Source: Robiginitomaculum sp. (GTDB lineage Bacteria; Pseudomonadota; Alphaproteobacteria; Caulobacterales; Maricaulaceae). From it: DNA of 64,000 bases. Below, piece after piece: positions 16,845 through 26,153 of the stretch. Where the stretch lies: contig JAESQN010000031.1 of the NCBI GenBank assembly GCA_016765135.1, positions 152,801-216,800 of the forward strand, in the 5' to 3' direction. The notes under the pieces were generated by a model, which made no database searches, was not told the DNA's origin, and saw only the letters and a program-made list of their open reading frames with translations. How positions within the stretch are numbered: the first letter of the stretch is position 1; every line of letters begins with the position of its first letter. Position numbers and translations under genes: made by a program.

Positions 16845-18620
16845 ATGATCCGCCCACACAACAATTCTCACCGCCATGCGATTTGTCTGGACGGTATTTG
16901 GCAATGCCGCGCTGATCCCCAGGAAATTGGCCAAAAAGAAAAGTGGAGAGATGGTCTAAGCGGCACATTGTCCATTGCTGTGCCGGGGAGCTGGAATGAG
17001 CAATTGGCAGAAACGGGTTTGCTTAATTATACAGGAACGCTTTGGTATCAAAGGGATATTTTTATACCCGGGTTTGCCCATGAACAAGAACTGATACTTT
17101 ACTTTGGTGCGGCGGATTATAACGCACAAATTTTTATTGACGGCAAGCTGGCCGGGTCAAGCGGGCCGCAAAAATTGCCGTTTGAGATGAATATCACCAA
17201 GTTAGCCGCGCCGGGGCAATCGGTCAATCTGGTGATAAAAATGGATGCACAATTGCCCGAGCATGGCCCCATGCAGCGTGTAACCCGTGATGATTATGTG
17301 GCAGAAAAACGCGACAGGGACGAATATTGGCCAGCGGTTCGGTTTGATTTCTTCCCCTTTGGCGGATTGAACCGCTCCGTATATTTGTGTCTGTTGCCAA
17401 AACAGCGGATTGTGGAGGCCCAGATTGATACGGGCTGGAGTGATAAGGGCGGCACTTTATTGGTAAAAACGAAGCACACCACAGGCAAGGTAAGTTGTTA
17501 TCTGGACGGTCTTCCCGTCGGCGAAGCGTTCGCAAGCGGTGAAAACTTTGCGCTTGATTTGGTAGATGTCCAGCCTTGGTCACCAGAGGATCCAAAACTG
17601 TATGATCTGAAACTGGTGTTGAAAGACGCACATGGAAACGCGCTGGACACCGTGACCAAAAAAATCGGGTTTCGCAGCGTATCTATTCAAGGCGAGCAAT
17701 TTATTCTTAACGGCAAGCCTATCCAACTTAAAGGGTTTGGTAAACATGAAGATACGCCTGTATCCGGGCGCGGGGTGAATTTGCCCATGCTGGTTAAAGA
17801 TTTTCAGCTCCTAAAATGGATTGGCGCAAATTCAGTGCGTACCTCTCACTATCCTTATGACGAGACTTTTCTCGACATGGCGGATGAGCAGGGCATTTTG
17901 GTTATTTCGGAAATATTTTCGATAAATCTTGATTTCAGACGCACGGATGAACGAGATTTACTGGCCCACAAACAAAGCGCAGAGGCACTGATTGCCCGCG
18001 ACCGCTCCCACGCTTGTGTTATCGCATGGTCATTGTCCAACGAGCCGGGCTATCTGGGCGAAGCTGTTTATACCGAACGATCCGCCCCTTATTGGGAGGC
18101 TCTTTTTGCCCATGTGCGCACGATAGATAATTCGCGACCCTTAACCGTGGCCAATGTGCATTTTGCCGGGCTGGACGATCCAGCCTTAATCCATAGTGAT
18201 TTTGTCACGATCAACCGCTATTTCGGCTGGTATTCTGAGCCTGGGCAGTTGGACCGCGCCGAGGCTAGTTTGCGCAATATTTTTGATGAGTTACAGCGCC
18301 GCTATGCCAAGCCTATTTTTGTTTCAGAGTTTGGCGCGGATGCCGTTGCGGGCATGCATGCCACGACGGACCAAATGTGGACAGAGGAATATCAAGCCGA
18401 TTTAATTGCCCGCTATTGGAAGGTTATGGAACAGCACCCAGCCTGTATTGGCGGCCATGTCTGGAATTTTGCCGATTTTCGCACCGCCCAGCATTCCCGC
18501 CGGGTGGTCATGAACCATAAAGGTGTGTTTACCCGCGCACGCGACCCCAAGAGAGCCGCATTTACATTACAAGAGCTTTGGCGCGACGACCCTTCGCCGA
18601 GGCGCGACAATAAAAACTAG
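16845..18620 (+). CDS. GH2 beta-glucuronidase (cytosolic)
   Basis: The 591-residue protein has no signal peptide. Domain order is GH2 sugar-binding (about 15-185), Ig-like (185-280) and TIM barrel (285-580). It follows UidA closely: GFGKHEDTPVSGRG (298-310), IGANSVRTSHYPY, SLSNEP with acid/base E400, INRYFGWY, VSEFGADAVAG with nucleophile E495, MWTEEYQ, and GGHVWNFADF. These support beta-glucuronidase over beta-galactosidase. It would release glucuronate from oligosaccharides brought in by the downstream GPH symporter, ten bases away, and feed the UxaC/UxuB route. SD AGGAAG precedes the ATG. Confidence 0.88.
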   Translation: MIRPHNNSHRHAICLDGIWQCRADPQEIGQKEKWRDGLSGTLSIAVPGSWNEQLAETGLLNYTGTLWYQRDIFIPGFAHEQELILYFGAADYNAQIFIDGKLAGSSGPQKLPFEMNITKLAAPGQSVNLVIKMDAQLPEHGPMQRVTRDDYVAEKRDRDEYWPAVRFDFFPFGGLNRSVYLCLLPKQRIVEAQIDTGWSDKGGTLLVKTKHTTGKVSCYLDGLPVGEAFASGENFALDLVDVQPWSPEDPKLYDLKLVLKDAHGNALDTVTKKIGFRSVSIQGEQFILNGKPIQLKGFGKHEDTPVSGRGVNLPMLVKDFQLLKWIGANSVRTSHYPYDETFLDMADEQGILVISEIFSINLDFRRTDERDLLAHKQSAEALIARDRSHACVIAWSLSNEPGYLGEAVYTERSAPYWEALFAHVRTIDNSRPLTVANVHFAGLDDPALIHSDFVTINRYFGWYSEPGQLDRAEASLRNIFDELQRRYAKPIFVSEFGADAVAGMHATTDQMWTEEYQADLIARYWKVMEQHPACIGGHVWNFADFRTAQHSRRVVMNHKGVFTRARDPKRAAFTLQELWRDDPSPRRDNKN

Positions 18621-18630
18621 GAGAAGTATT

Positions 18631-20034
18631 TTGTTCAAAACAAAAACTGAAACAAAAACAAAACTAAGCTGGGGACAGAAAATAGGTTGGGGTATTGGCG
18701 ATACCGGGTTGAATATTTTCTTCAAGGCCATGGCCTTGCTTCTATTACCTTTTTACACTGAAATTCTTGGACTTGATCCCATTTTGGCAGGAACGGTTTT
18801 CCTAATCGCCAGCCTGTCCGACGGTGTTGCGGATTGTATTGTTGGGGCGATTGTTGATCGCACCCGCTCGCGCTATGGCAGTTACCGGCCTTATCTTATT
18901 TTCGCCAGTCCGATTTTAGTCCTTTGTTTTGTCGCCGCCTTTATTCCCATTCAAGGCAGCCAAACCACACTATTTGTCTATGCGTTGCTGTCACAAATGG
19001 CCTTGCGAACGGCTTATGGCTTGGTCAGCATTCCCTATTCCGCCCTGTCATCGCGCATTTCCAGCGATAGCAATGAGCGCAGTCAAATGGCCGGCATAAG
19101 ACTTGCCTTTGCCATGCTGGGCGGCATTATTGTCACTTATTTAATGCCAACATTGGTCGCGTCTTTGCAGGCTAAATTTACGTCGGCAAGTGTGGCCCCT
19201 TATATGCTTGCCGCCTTGATTGCGGGCCTTGTGTCCCTGCCGTTCTTTTGGGTGTGTTTTGCCGCGACAACCGAGCCTAAGCAACTGGAAGACGCCAATC
19301 CTCGCGGGTTTTATCTGGGCGCTATCGCCGAAGATTTGAAAGCCATGGTGAAAATAGTGCAAAACAATGGCCCGCTCTTGCGGGTTTTTGCCTGCATGAT
19401 TGTGTCTTCATTCGCCTTTAAAATGACAGAAAAAAGCCTTGTCTATTATGTATATTATTATTTGGATGCACCGCAATTGGTGGCGACCATTCTCCCCCTT
19501 GTTTTGCTCGTCAATCTGATTTTTTGCCCCATATGGGCCTGGGTTGCGCAAAAAACATCAAAGCGCGATGCCTGGCTGATTGCCAATGTTGTCAGCGCGA
19601 TTGCCTATGCTCTGTTTTTCTTTTCAACCAGCCGCGATCCGGTTATTGCGACGGCGCTTCTGGGCATGATTTCCATCGGGAATTCAGCTTATCTGGTTTT
19701 GATCTGGGCCATGATCCCTGACACAGTCGAGTATAACGAATTTAAGACCGGCGAGCGCCATGACGGAAAAATCTTTGGGGCAACGATTTTTTCCAAACGC
19801 CTGGCGATGGGGTTAAATGGATTATTGCTTGGGTTTTTCATGGCGGGCATTGGCTTTCAAAGTGGCACGCAAGTCCAGACACCAGAAACCATTGAGGGGA
19901 TAAAACTGATCATGACAATTGTGCCTTTAATTGGCATTGTCCTTTCAGCCATGCTCATATGGGGGTATCGATTGGATCAGGACTTCCACAAGGAAATTAC
20001 CGACCAGGCGGATCAAAACCGCAAGCGTCTTTAA
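18631..20034 (+). CDS. GPH family glycoside/hexuronide:cation symporter
   Basis: The frame is longer upstream, but TTG 18631 is preceded by AGGAG just after the GH2 stop, giving MFKTKTETKTKLSWGQKIGWG and 467 residues. It shows the GPH pattern GIGDTGLNIFFKAMALLLLPF, DRTRSRYGSYRPYLIFASP, about twelve hydrophobic segments, and DTVEYNEFKTGERHDGKIFG near the C-terminus. Such symporters import glucuronides, galactosides or xylosides. Its coupling with a cytosolic beta-glucuronidase suggests a glucuronide disaccharide or oligosaccharide as cargo. It ends 20 bases before the convergent sulfatase gene. Confidence 0.87.
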   Translation: MFKTKTETKTKLSWGQKIGWGIGDTGLNIFFKAMALLLLPFYTEILGLDPILAGTVFLIASLSDGVADCIVGAIVDRTRSRYGSYRPYLIFASPILVLCFVAAFIPIQGSQTTLFVYALLSQMALRTAYGLVSIPYSALSSRISSDSNERSQMAGIRLAFAMLGGIIVTYLMPTLVASLQAKFTSASVAPYMLAALIAGLVSLPFFWVCFAATTEPKQLEDANPRGFYLGAIAEDLKAMVKIVQNNGPLLRVFACMIVSSFAFKMTEKSLVYYVYYYLDAPQLVATILPLVLLVNLIFCPIWAWVAQKTSKRDAWLIANVVSAIAYALFFFSTSRDPVIATALLGMISIGNSAYLVLIWAMIPDTVEYNEFKTGERHDGKIFGATIFSKRLAMGLNGLLLGFFMAGIGFQSGTQVQTPETIEGIKLIMTIVPLIGIVLSAMLIWGYRLDQDFHKEITDQADQNRKRL

Positions 20035-20054
20035 GCTATCTCGTTGCCATCGCT

Positions 20055-21482
20055 CTATTGCACATCTTTACGCTTTGGAAATGTCGTGAGAATTTTCTGA
20101 TGCTTCGCTTTGAGGTCGGCCAGTATTTCCGGATAGTCTGCTGCAAGATTTTGCGTTTCAGCTGGATCAATTTCAAGATTGAACAGCACATCGCCGGCGT
20201 CCCTCGTATGCATGTATTTCCAGTTTTTATGGCGATAAGCGCTGATGGTCTCGCGGTGCCATAGGCCCCATTTTGGATCATTACCTGCCGCTTGTTGTTG
20301 CCAAAACAGATCGCGGTCAAGGCTCTGGCCCTCAAACAAATGTGGGCCGATATCAATGCCGTCAAACCGGGTAATGTCCGGCTTGCAACCGGCGATCTGG
20401 CACAGGGTTGGAAACAGATCAAGCGCTGACATCATCTGCTCCGAAACCGTTCCAGGCTTAATTTGCCCAGGCCAGCTTATCATGGCAGGCACATGGATGC
20501 CGCCTTCATATAATGAAAATTTACCGTCTCTGAAGGGCGCATTATTACCACCATATTTTGGATCACCGCCATGGTCACTCATAAAAATCACCATGGTTTC
20601 CTTGTCCTGTCCACTGGCTTTAAGCGCCAGAAAAACCCGGCCAATCGCGATATCCAACGATACGACCATGCTAGCATATTCGCGTTCGGTTTTGTCCTTG
20701 ATATGTGAAAATTGTGCCCGCATTTTCGGGTCGGGCTGCAAGACATTGACTGCACGCTGTTTTTGTTCGTCCCATGGTTTGCCGAAGTGCGGGGCATTAA
20801 AGGCCAGATACAAGAAAAACGGGTTTTCGTCATGCTGTGCCTTTTGCACAAAATCCACGGCTTCGTCGGCTAGAATATCGGTGGCATAGCCAGTATAATC
20901 GGCCAATTCTTCATTGCGGTACCAGTCGCGAATCTTGCCATATTTCATGGTGAAATAATCAACCGCTCCGCCCGTATGCCCAAAAAAACTGTCGAAACCA
21001 TGCCGGGTTGGTAAAAACTTTTCCTGCCCATGCCCTAAATGCCATTTGCCAATGAGAGCCGTTTTATAGCCGCTGTCTTGCAAAGCTTCGGCTAGGGTTA
21101 TTTCCTCGCTCTGTATACCCCTTTGGGCGTCGTTATCTTGTGAAAACATCAAGGCGGTTAGAAGCTGGTCTTGAGAACGGTTCGGATATTTCCCCGTTAG
21201 CAAAGCATAGCGCGACGGCGTGCAAATGGGCGCGGCAACATAAGCTTGATTAAACCGAATGCCGTCCCGGGCGATCATATCCATATTCGGTGTTGGGATA
21301 TCACTGCCAAATATAGAGACGCCGTTATAACCTTGATCATCCGTAAAAATCAGCAAGATATTGGGTCTGGGCGGAGCGACCTCGTCCCTGCCGGACAGGT
21401 ATGCATAAAGTAGGGATGCAACAATAGCACCCAGAAACAACATCACGATTATGCGGGTTGGGTTGTTGGATAAGGCTCTCAT
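20055..21482 (-). CDS. Membrane-anchored Cys-type sulfatase (family S1)
   Basis: The 475-residue protein has an N-terminal hydrophobic anchor (11-29) and then PNILLIFTDDQGYNGV with metal-binding Asp pair. The modification motif C87-T-P-S-R91, followed by YALLTGKYPNRS, is the site where Cys becomes formylglycine; a maturation enzyme must be encoded elsewhere. Further family segments are GKWHLGHGQEKFLPTRHGFD, SDHGGDPKYGGN and GIHVPAMISWPG. It likely removes sulfate esters from glycan fragments in the periplasm. It is the last gene of the TonB receptor-phosphoesterase-sulfatase unit. S1 subfamily and substrate cannot be read here. Confidence 0.92.
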   Translation of the reverse strand: MRALSNNPTRIIVMLFLGAIVASLLYAYLSGRDEVAPPRPNILLIFTDDQGYNGVSIFGSDIPTPNMDMIARDGIRFNQAYVAAPICTPSRYALLTGKYPNRSQDQLLTALMFSQDNDAQRGIQSEEITLAEALQDSGYKTALIGKWHLGHGQEKFLPTRHGFDSFFGHTGGAVDYFTMKYGKIRDWYRNEELADYTGYATDILADEAVDFVQKAQHDENPFFLYLAFNAPHFGKPWDEQKQRAVNVLQPDPKMRAQFSHIKDKTEREYASMVVSLDIAIGRVFLALKASGQDKETMVIFMSDHGGDPKYGGNNAPFRDGKFSLYEGGIHVPAMISWPGQIKPGTVSEQMMSALDLFPTLCQIAGCKPDITRFDGIDIGPHLFEGQSLDRDLFWQQQAAGNDPKWGLWHRETISAYRHKNWKYMHTRDAGDVLFNLEIDPAETQNLAADYPEILADLKAKHQKILTTFPKRKDVQ

Positions 21483-21511
21483 CTTAATACCTATATCAGG
21501 CTTATGCGTAG

Positions 21512-22669
21512 TTAGTCCACACGATTGGCGAAGCTATGGCTAAATACTTCTGTCATTTGCGTGGGATCACTTTCCTTTTCGGGCATGGAGAACACACGGA
21601 CTGTCATGGTTTCATCCGTAAGCTCCACATGGGTAAACCCCCACACATCACCCCTCGCCCAGACCGTGCGCATTTGCGGGTAAGCGGCTTTTTGCTTCGC
21701 CATGAATTTCGGCTTTACACTGCGCGACTTGGCGGCTGCACCTGATACAATATGCACCAAAGGTTTGACGTCTTCACCCGACAGCACCGTAGAGCAGTCA
21801 TCTTCATGCAGCTCCAGTGTATGTTGGTGGCCGGCAAAATAGGCATCGGCTTTGTTACATAATATTGGTAAAAGCAGCCTACGCAAAATCTTTCCTTGCC
21901 GTGCCTTGCCGCCATTTGATTCCCACAAAGAATGGTGTGACGTGACGATTTTCCACTTTGCAGAGGACGCCTCAAGAGCGTTCTCAAGCCATATTAACTG
22001 GCCCTTCTCCTTCTCATTTTGGGGATAGGCATTCATAGACTTATGCCTGTCTTTTTTCTCCCATGCCGCCTGACCCTTTTCCGCAGCAAGGATCATTTGT
22101 GTATCAATAACGAATATTTCGACCTGGTTATTGCCATCTACCGGGCGGACAGAATAAAACGGGCCGTCCATAAAAAACGGTCTTGTGTTTTCAAGAAATG
22201 AAATTTGCGCAAACGCCCCGACCCGCGACGTGTCCCAGTCATGATTGCCCAAGGCGGGGTATATCCGAAAATTTTCATCCGTACCGCCCAAATCGCTATA
22301 GGGCTTGATGAGCGTGTCTTCAAACCTCTGCGCGTCGGCGGAGCTGCCGTCAGCGCCGTCAGGATAGATATTATCTCCCAACATGACAGCGAAGCGGCAA
22401 TCCTCCGTGCGGCAAAACTCTTTCATCGCGGCCGCAACCGGAACTAGCCCGCTACCCTTTGGTTTTTTCGTGATATATCCAGTATCGCCGAAGGCTAAAA
22501 AACCAGTGGTTGAACCAACCGTGGATGTATTGCTGGTTTGCCCAGCTGATGGCTCAGGTTGTGACATCTCGGTTGCACAGGCCGTCACTGCCATTAATCC
22601 AAACATAAGCGCGAGGACATTACGCGCTTTAATTTGTTTATACTCAGGAAATAAATGATTTATCTTCAT
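21512..22669 (-). CDS. Secreted calcineurin-like (purple acid-type) metallophosphoesterase lipoprotein
   Basis: The 385-residue protein carries a lipoprotein-type signal (VLALMFGLMAVTAC). Metallophosphoesterase motifs occur in order: AFGDTGY, MLGDNIYPDG, ALGNHDWD, VTSHHSLW and FAGHQH. They supply the two-metal site of tartrate-resistant acid phosphatase-like enzymes. It sits between the TonB receptor and sulfatase genes, an unusual position. Possible roles are removing phosphate from the imported glycan or harvesting phosphate from the same material; both are inference. Confidence 0.85.
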   Translation of the reverse strand: MKINHLFPEYKQIKARNVLALMFGLMAVTACATEMSQPEPSAGQTSNTSTVGSTTGFLAFGDTGYITKKPKGSGLVPVAAAMKEFCRTEDCRFAVMLGDNIYPDGADGSSADAQRFEDTLIKPYSDLGGTDENFRIYPALGNHDWDTSRVGAFAQISFLENTRPFFMDGPFYSVRPVDGNNQVEIFVIDTQMILAAEKGQAAWEKKDRHKSMNAYPQNEKEKGQLIWLENALEASSAKWKIVTSHHSLWESNGGKARQGKILRRLLLPILCNKADAYFAGHQHTLELHEDDCSTVLSGEDVKPLVHIVSGAAAKSRSVKPKFMAKQKAAYPQMRTVWARGDVWGFTHVELTDETMTVRVFSMPEKESDPTQMTEVFSHSFANRVD

Positions 22670-22690
22670 GATTTTAGCAATCCTTCTTGG

Positions 22691-22793
22691 TTAATTAGAG
22701 CATCGGGGTTAATTAGAGCATCGGATGATCCCGAAAAATCACCCGATACCTTGGAGCCATTTTGACTTTATTTGAATCACAGAATGGCTCTAA
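22691..22793. repeat. Repeat-rich intergenic segment: tandem 16-mer and two hairpins
   Basis: TTAATTAGAGCATCGG occurs at 22691-22706 and 22709-22724. Next come a hairpin with arms 22720-22729 and 22738-22747 (ATCGGATGAT, one mismatch) and a second hairpin with arms 22754-22761 and 22783-22790 (GAGCCATT/AATGGCTC). The right end, AATGGCTCTAA, resembles the end of the element at 9338-9603 (AAGGCTCTA). It lies between the TonB receptor stop and the phosphoesterase start and may be a decayed relative of that element. Confidence 0.5.
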
Positions 22794-22820
22794 ATTCTGA
22801 TGACCCCATCACTATGCCGC

Positions 22821-25640
22821 TTAGAAAGTGGCGACAAGCCCGAACGTAAAGACCCGGCCAAAGTTGGAGGTTTCTTCAAAGATGCGTCCATTGGCATCTC
22901 CTCTAAAGGTTCGCACGTCTACAGCATTGGTAATATTGCTAACATTGCTAAACAACTGAATACGGTCATTGAACTGATAACGACCTGTCAGCCCAAGGGT
23001 TGTTATGCTTTCTTCCAAAACATCGCGTACACCCAAATCTTGATTCTCCAGATTAGAATCACTTAGATTTAGCACGCGCAGTTGATTGCCCCGGTGGTTA
23101 AGGGATAGGCGCACAAGGACTTTTTCACTCTCATAGCCGATTGACGCATTGGCGCTTACATTTGTTTGAAACGGTAGACGGAAACTTTCGCCACCGCGTA
23201 TATTAGGGTCGCTTACACTACTATCGATCAGTGAGATATTGCCTGTGACAAATGTATTACCCCAAAAACCGCCCAGTTCGGTAAAGAAATGCCGGCCGGC
23301 CAATTCAATGCCGTAAAGCGAAGCTTGCTCGGCATTAATAACGCCCTCAATAGTCGTATAGGGAATTCCGGTCAATTCATCAGTAAGTCCGGTTGTGCTG
23401 GTTTGCACAAAGGCATTACTGATATCCTTATAAAAAGCGGCAAAGGTGAATGTGGTATCACTCGAAGGATACCAACCGACATTAAAATCGAACTGATCCG
23501 CTGTAATCGCTTCGAGGCGAGGATTACCGCCCTCGAATTCAGCTTCATCAACGCAGACACTGGTCGGCACACCATCGAGGCTAACTGTGGTTTCAGCACA
23601 TGTCCCGTCCGGTTCAATAAACTCAAAAGCCACGCTTTGCAAAGGAGACGCAGAACCAAACCCAGGGCGGACTTGACCTTTGGAATAGCTAAGCCGTGCC
23701 ACGACATCTTCACTTGCGTTATAGCGGAAGTGCACACCAGGCAGCACATTAGTATATTCATTGACAAAGACTACATTGCCAGCGCCAGGGATTTGCACAC
23801 TTCGCGAGTTATCCGCTGCGTCGGTAAATTGAGCGGTGCGGGTCACCGTACCTTCCGCCTCGTAGGTTGTTTTTTCAACCCTAACCCCTGCGATGACTTG
23901 CAATTTATCACTCAATTCATACTTACCTTGAACAAAGGCCGTATCAATGTCCTCGGTAACGGTAAAGTCCCGCCGCCTATCGGATGATTCAAGGTCAGCA
24001 AATTCAGCCGCTCGCAGCAATAAAGCCCTAAAAGCTTCGATCTCGGGGACAATACCACTTGCCCCGAGGCCACCACTAACATCTAGACTGCTAGGCGGAG
24101 TAAATGTGGTAAACCCCGCCAAAGTTTCAGGAACGAACTCACCGCCTGGCTCGTCAAATATATCTTCTGGTTCGATGTCATTTTCGCCACGTAAAAACAC
24201 GCGGTCACGGCGGGTTAACTTGCCGCCCATCTTAATGCTTGCGGCGCGACCGTTAAAGTTAAAGTCCCGCTCTATATTCGCATTAAGCGCAAAAATTTCA
24301 TCATTTCTACTCTCTTCAGAAACGCTGATGTCGTCAAAATCAAAATCAGAATTATCGGGACGGAAATTAAAATCATTGTCACCCGGGCCATCATTCTCGC
24401 CGCGACCTACATAAGTCCAAGTGGCGAAATCCTCGCCCCAAGTGGCATCAACAATCGCGTCTCTTTCGCGGAACTGACCGTTAATACTACCGTCCAATAC
24501 AAGGGTGTTTTTAGAGTAATCAATAGCATACCCCAGCGTCCACGCATCGGCGAATCTATTACTGCCCTCAAAGTGGAGCGCGTAGGTTTCTTCTGTTGTG
24601 ACGCGGAATGATACCCGGCGCTCAATGTCCACATCGCTAAACCGGCCCGCACCCTGAGAGATAGAAATAATCTCATCCCCGCGACTATCGCGCAGCTCAA
24701 TCTCTTGACGGGTTTGAATGTCGTTATCATGCAAGCGGCCATACAAGAAGCCGAAATTCCAACTGTGATCGTCTCCGACCCGGTAGTCCATGGTTACGGT
24801 GCCGCTCAAACGCTCTCGCTGCCCCAATTCGCTCCGCTGGTCGATTTCTTGTGGTGCCAAAAAGCCGTTCAATGAACGCAAACCACCCCCTGAACCCGAC
24901 TGCACTTCATCACCGGAAACGGCCCGCTCGGAATAATTAATCGCGCCGGCAATCCCAAATTCGCCCGCACCCGCATCAGCGCGGTAGGTGAAATCAGCGG
25001 CAAGCTTTGGATTTGTTGTTTCAGCATTCTCCACATAATTACCCTGGATTAACACCTTGCCGGTAAATGCCTCGGAGCGATCAAAGGCGGACAAAGGGCG
25101 CAAATCAACTTTGGCACCTAACGAGTCATGATCGGTATCGGGCAGCAATGTCTTGCCAACATTAACCTTGCTGAGCAGATCGGAAGAAATTACATCCAAC
25201 GCCACAGACCGGTTAGAGGAAGGAGCCAGGCCAGATCCACCCGATGATGAGCCCAATTGAGCGCCGTTGACGGTGACTTGCACAAAGGAACTGTCCAAAC
25301 CGCGCACGCTGATAAAACGCCCCTCGCCTTCATTGTCAATAATCGTGACACCCGGTAGCCTTTGCAAGGCTTCGGCAATATTTTGGTCCGGGAACTGCCC
25401 CACATCATTGGCCGTAATAACAGAAATGATTGTATCAGCTTCTCGCTCTATGGCGTCAGCCTCTTGCAATTGCCGCTTTACCCCAACCACAACAATTTCG
25501 TCATAATTAACATTTTCACTGCCGTCTGTCGCAGGGGGTTGCTGCGCCTGCGCGGCAACAGAAAGTACCGACATGGCTATAATGCTCGCTGATACCATAA
25601 GCGTGTTACACTTATATTTTTTCAATCTTTGGTCTGTCAT
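22821..25640 (-). CDS. TonB-dependent outer-membrane receptor (polysaccharide type)
   Basis: The native start is probably ATG 25640 (MTDQRLKKYKC), giving 939 residues with signal peptide ending SVAAQA. The plug domain contains IVVVGVKRQLQEADAIERE and the Caulobacter/Xanthomonas-type GQFPDQNIAEALQRLPGV, followed by the beta-barrel; the last residues FTFGLVATF end in Phe as outer-membrane porins do. It imports large ligands by TonB/ExbBD energy, here probably glycan fragments. It heads the unit with phosphoesterase and sulfatase and is divergent from a GH2 and a GH36 lipoprotein. Two TTGGTAAG half-sites lie about 200 bases upstream. Confidence 0.93.
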   Translation of the reverse strand: MTDQRLKKYKCNTLMVSASIIAMSVLSVAAQAQQPPATDGSENVNYDEIVVVGVKRQLQEADAIEREADTIISVITANDVGQFPDQNIAEALQRLPGVTIIDNEGEGRFISVRGLDSSFVQVTVNGAQLGSSSGGSGLAPSSNRSVALDVISSDLLSKVNVGKTLLPDTDHDSLGAKVDLRPLSAFDRSEAFTGKVLIQGNYVENAETTNPKLAADFTYRADAGAGEFGIAGAINYSERAVSGDEVQSGSGGGLRSLNGFLAPQEIDQRSELGQRERLSGTVTMDYRVGDDHSWNFGFLYGRLHDNDIQTRQEIELRDSRGDEIISISQGAGRFSDVDIERRVSFRVTTEETYALHFEGSNRFADAWTLGYAIDYSKNTLVLDGSINGQFRERDAIVDATWGEDFATWTYVGRGENDGPGDNDFNFRPDNSDFDFDDISVSEESRNDEIFALNANIERDFNFNGRAASIKMGGKLTRRDRVFLRGENDIEPEDIFDEPGGEFVPETLAGFTTFTPPSSLDVSGGLGASGIVPEIEAFRALLLRAAEFADLESSDRRRDFTVTEDIDTAFVQGKYELSDKLQVIAGVRVEKTTYEAEGTVTRTAQFTDAADNSRSVQIPGAGNVVFVNEYTNVLPGVHFRYNASEDVVARLSYSKGQVRPGFGSASPLQSVAFEFIEPDGTCAETTVSLDGVPTSVCVDEAEFEGGNPRLEAITADQFDFNVGWYPSSDTTFTFAAFYKDISNAFVQTSTTGLTDELTGIPYTTIEGVINAEQASLYGIELAGRHFFTELGGFWGNTFVTGNISLIDSSVSDPNIRGGESFRLPFQTNVSANASIGYESEKVLVRLSLNHRGNQLRVLNLSDSNLENQDLGVRDVLEESITTLGLTGRYQFNDRIQLFSNVSNITNAVDVRTFRGDANGRIFEETSNFGRVFTFGLVATF

Positions 25641-25821
25641 ACTTTTCTCCCAGTTTTTTATATATTTGGTTTTTTGCATTAGTTAGTTCGTTCTTTTTGC
25701 CGGGGAAGCGAAGCCCTAAAGAAACGCGCCTCGGCACCTAATCATGTTATCTCTACCATTTCCCGCCCCCTCTATATGGTGTGCAAGATGCCGCATAAAC
25801 TTTCAGTTTGGGCAAATTGAA

Positions 25822-25851
25822 CTTACCAACACGGCATACTTATCTTACCAA
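25822..25851 (-). promoter_or_regulatory. Two direct TTGGTAAG half-sites upstream of the TonB receptor
   Basis: CTTACCAA (plus strand) occurs at 25822-25829 and 25844-25851, exactly 22 bases or two helical turns apart. The same octamer appears in three spaced copies before the GH2 gene at 49922-52003 and within palindromes at 26057 and 42804. A shared regulator is likely. The rest of 25641-26153 holds no gene that I can see. Confidence 0.55.
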
Positions 25852-26053
25852 TAATGCTTATCAAACACATTTACAAGGAAATTTTGGTTATTCCAGTTAT
25901 TAATGTGCAGAAGTGTGCCTTTAGCGCCACACCCCTGCTGATATCAGCCTTTATATATGTACCTTTTACAAAACTTCACTGAATTTCAGTTTTTTAGGCT
26001 TGATGTGGACGTTAAGAGTTGCGCTTCCCCTAAAATACCGATACACATAGCGA

Positions 26054-26072
26054 TATATTGGTAAGACCAATA
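26054..26072 (+). promoter_or_regulatory. Palindromic operator TATTGGTAAGACCAATA upstream of GH2/GH36 operon
   Basis: ATTGGTAAGACCAAT (26057-26071) is an inverted repeat of TTGGT around AAG, fused to a TATATT -10-like hexamer (26054-26059). Nearly the same string, TATATTGGTAAGGCCAATAT, occurs before manD at 42801-42820, linking the two operons. Confidence 0.6.
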
Positions 26073-26153
26073 CTTGAGCCGCAACAAAACGGCAACCACG
26101 ATGTAGCCGATTCGCGGCTTGGTATGAATTATGGATTTTAAGATAGGTGTATT

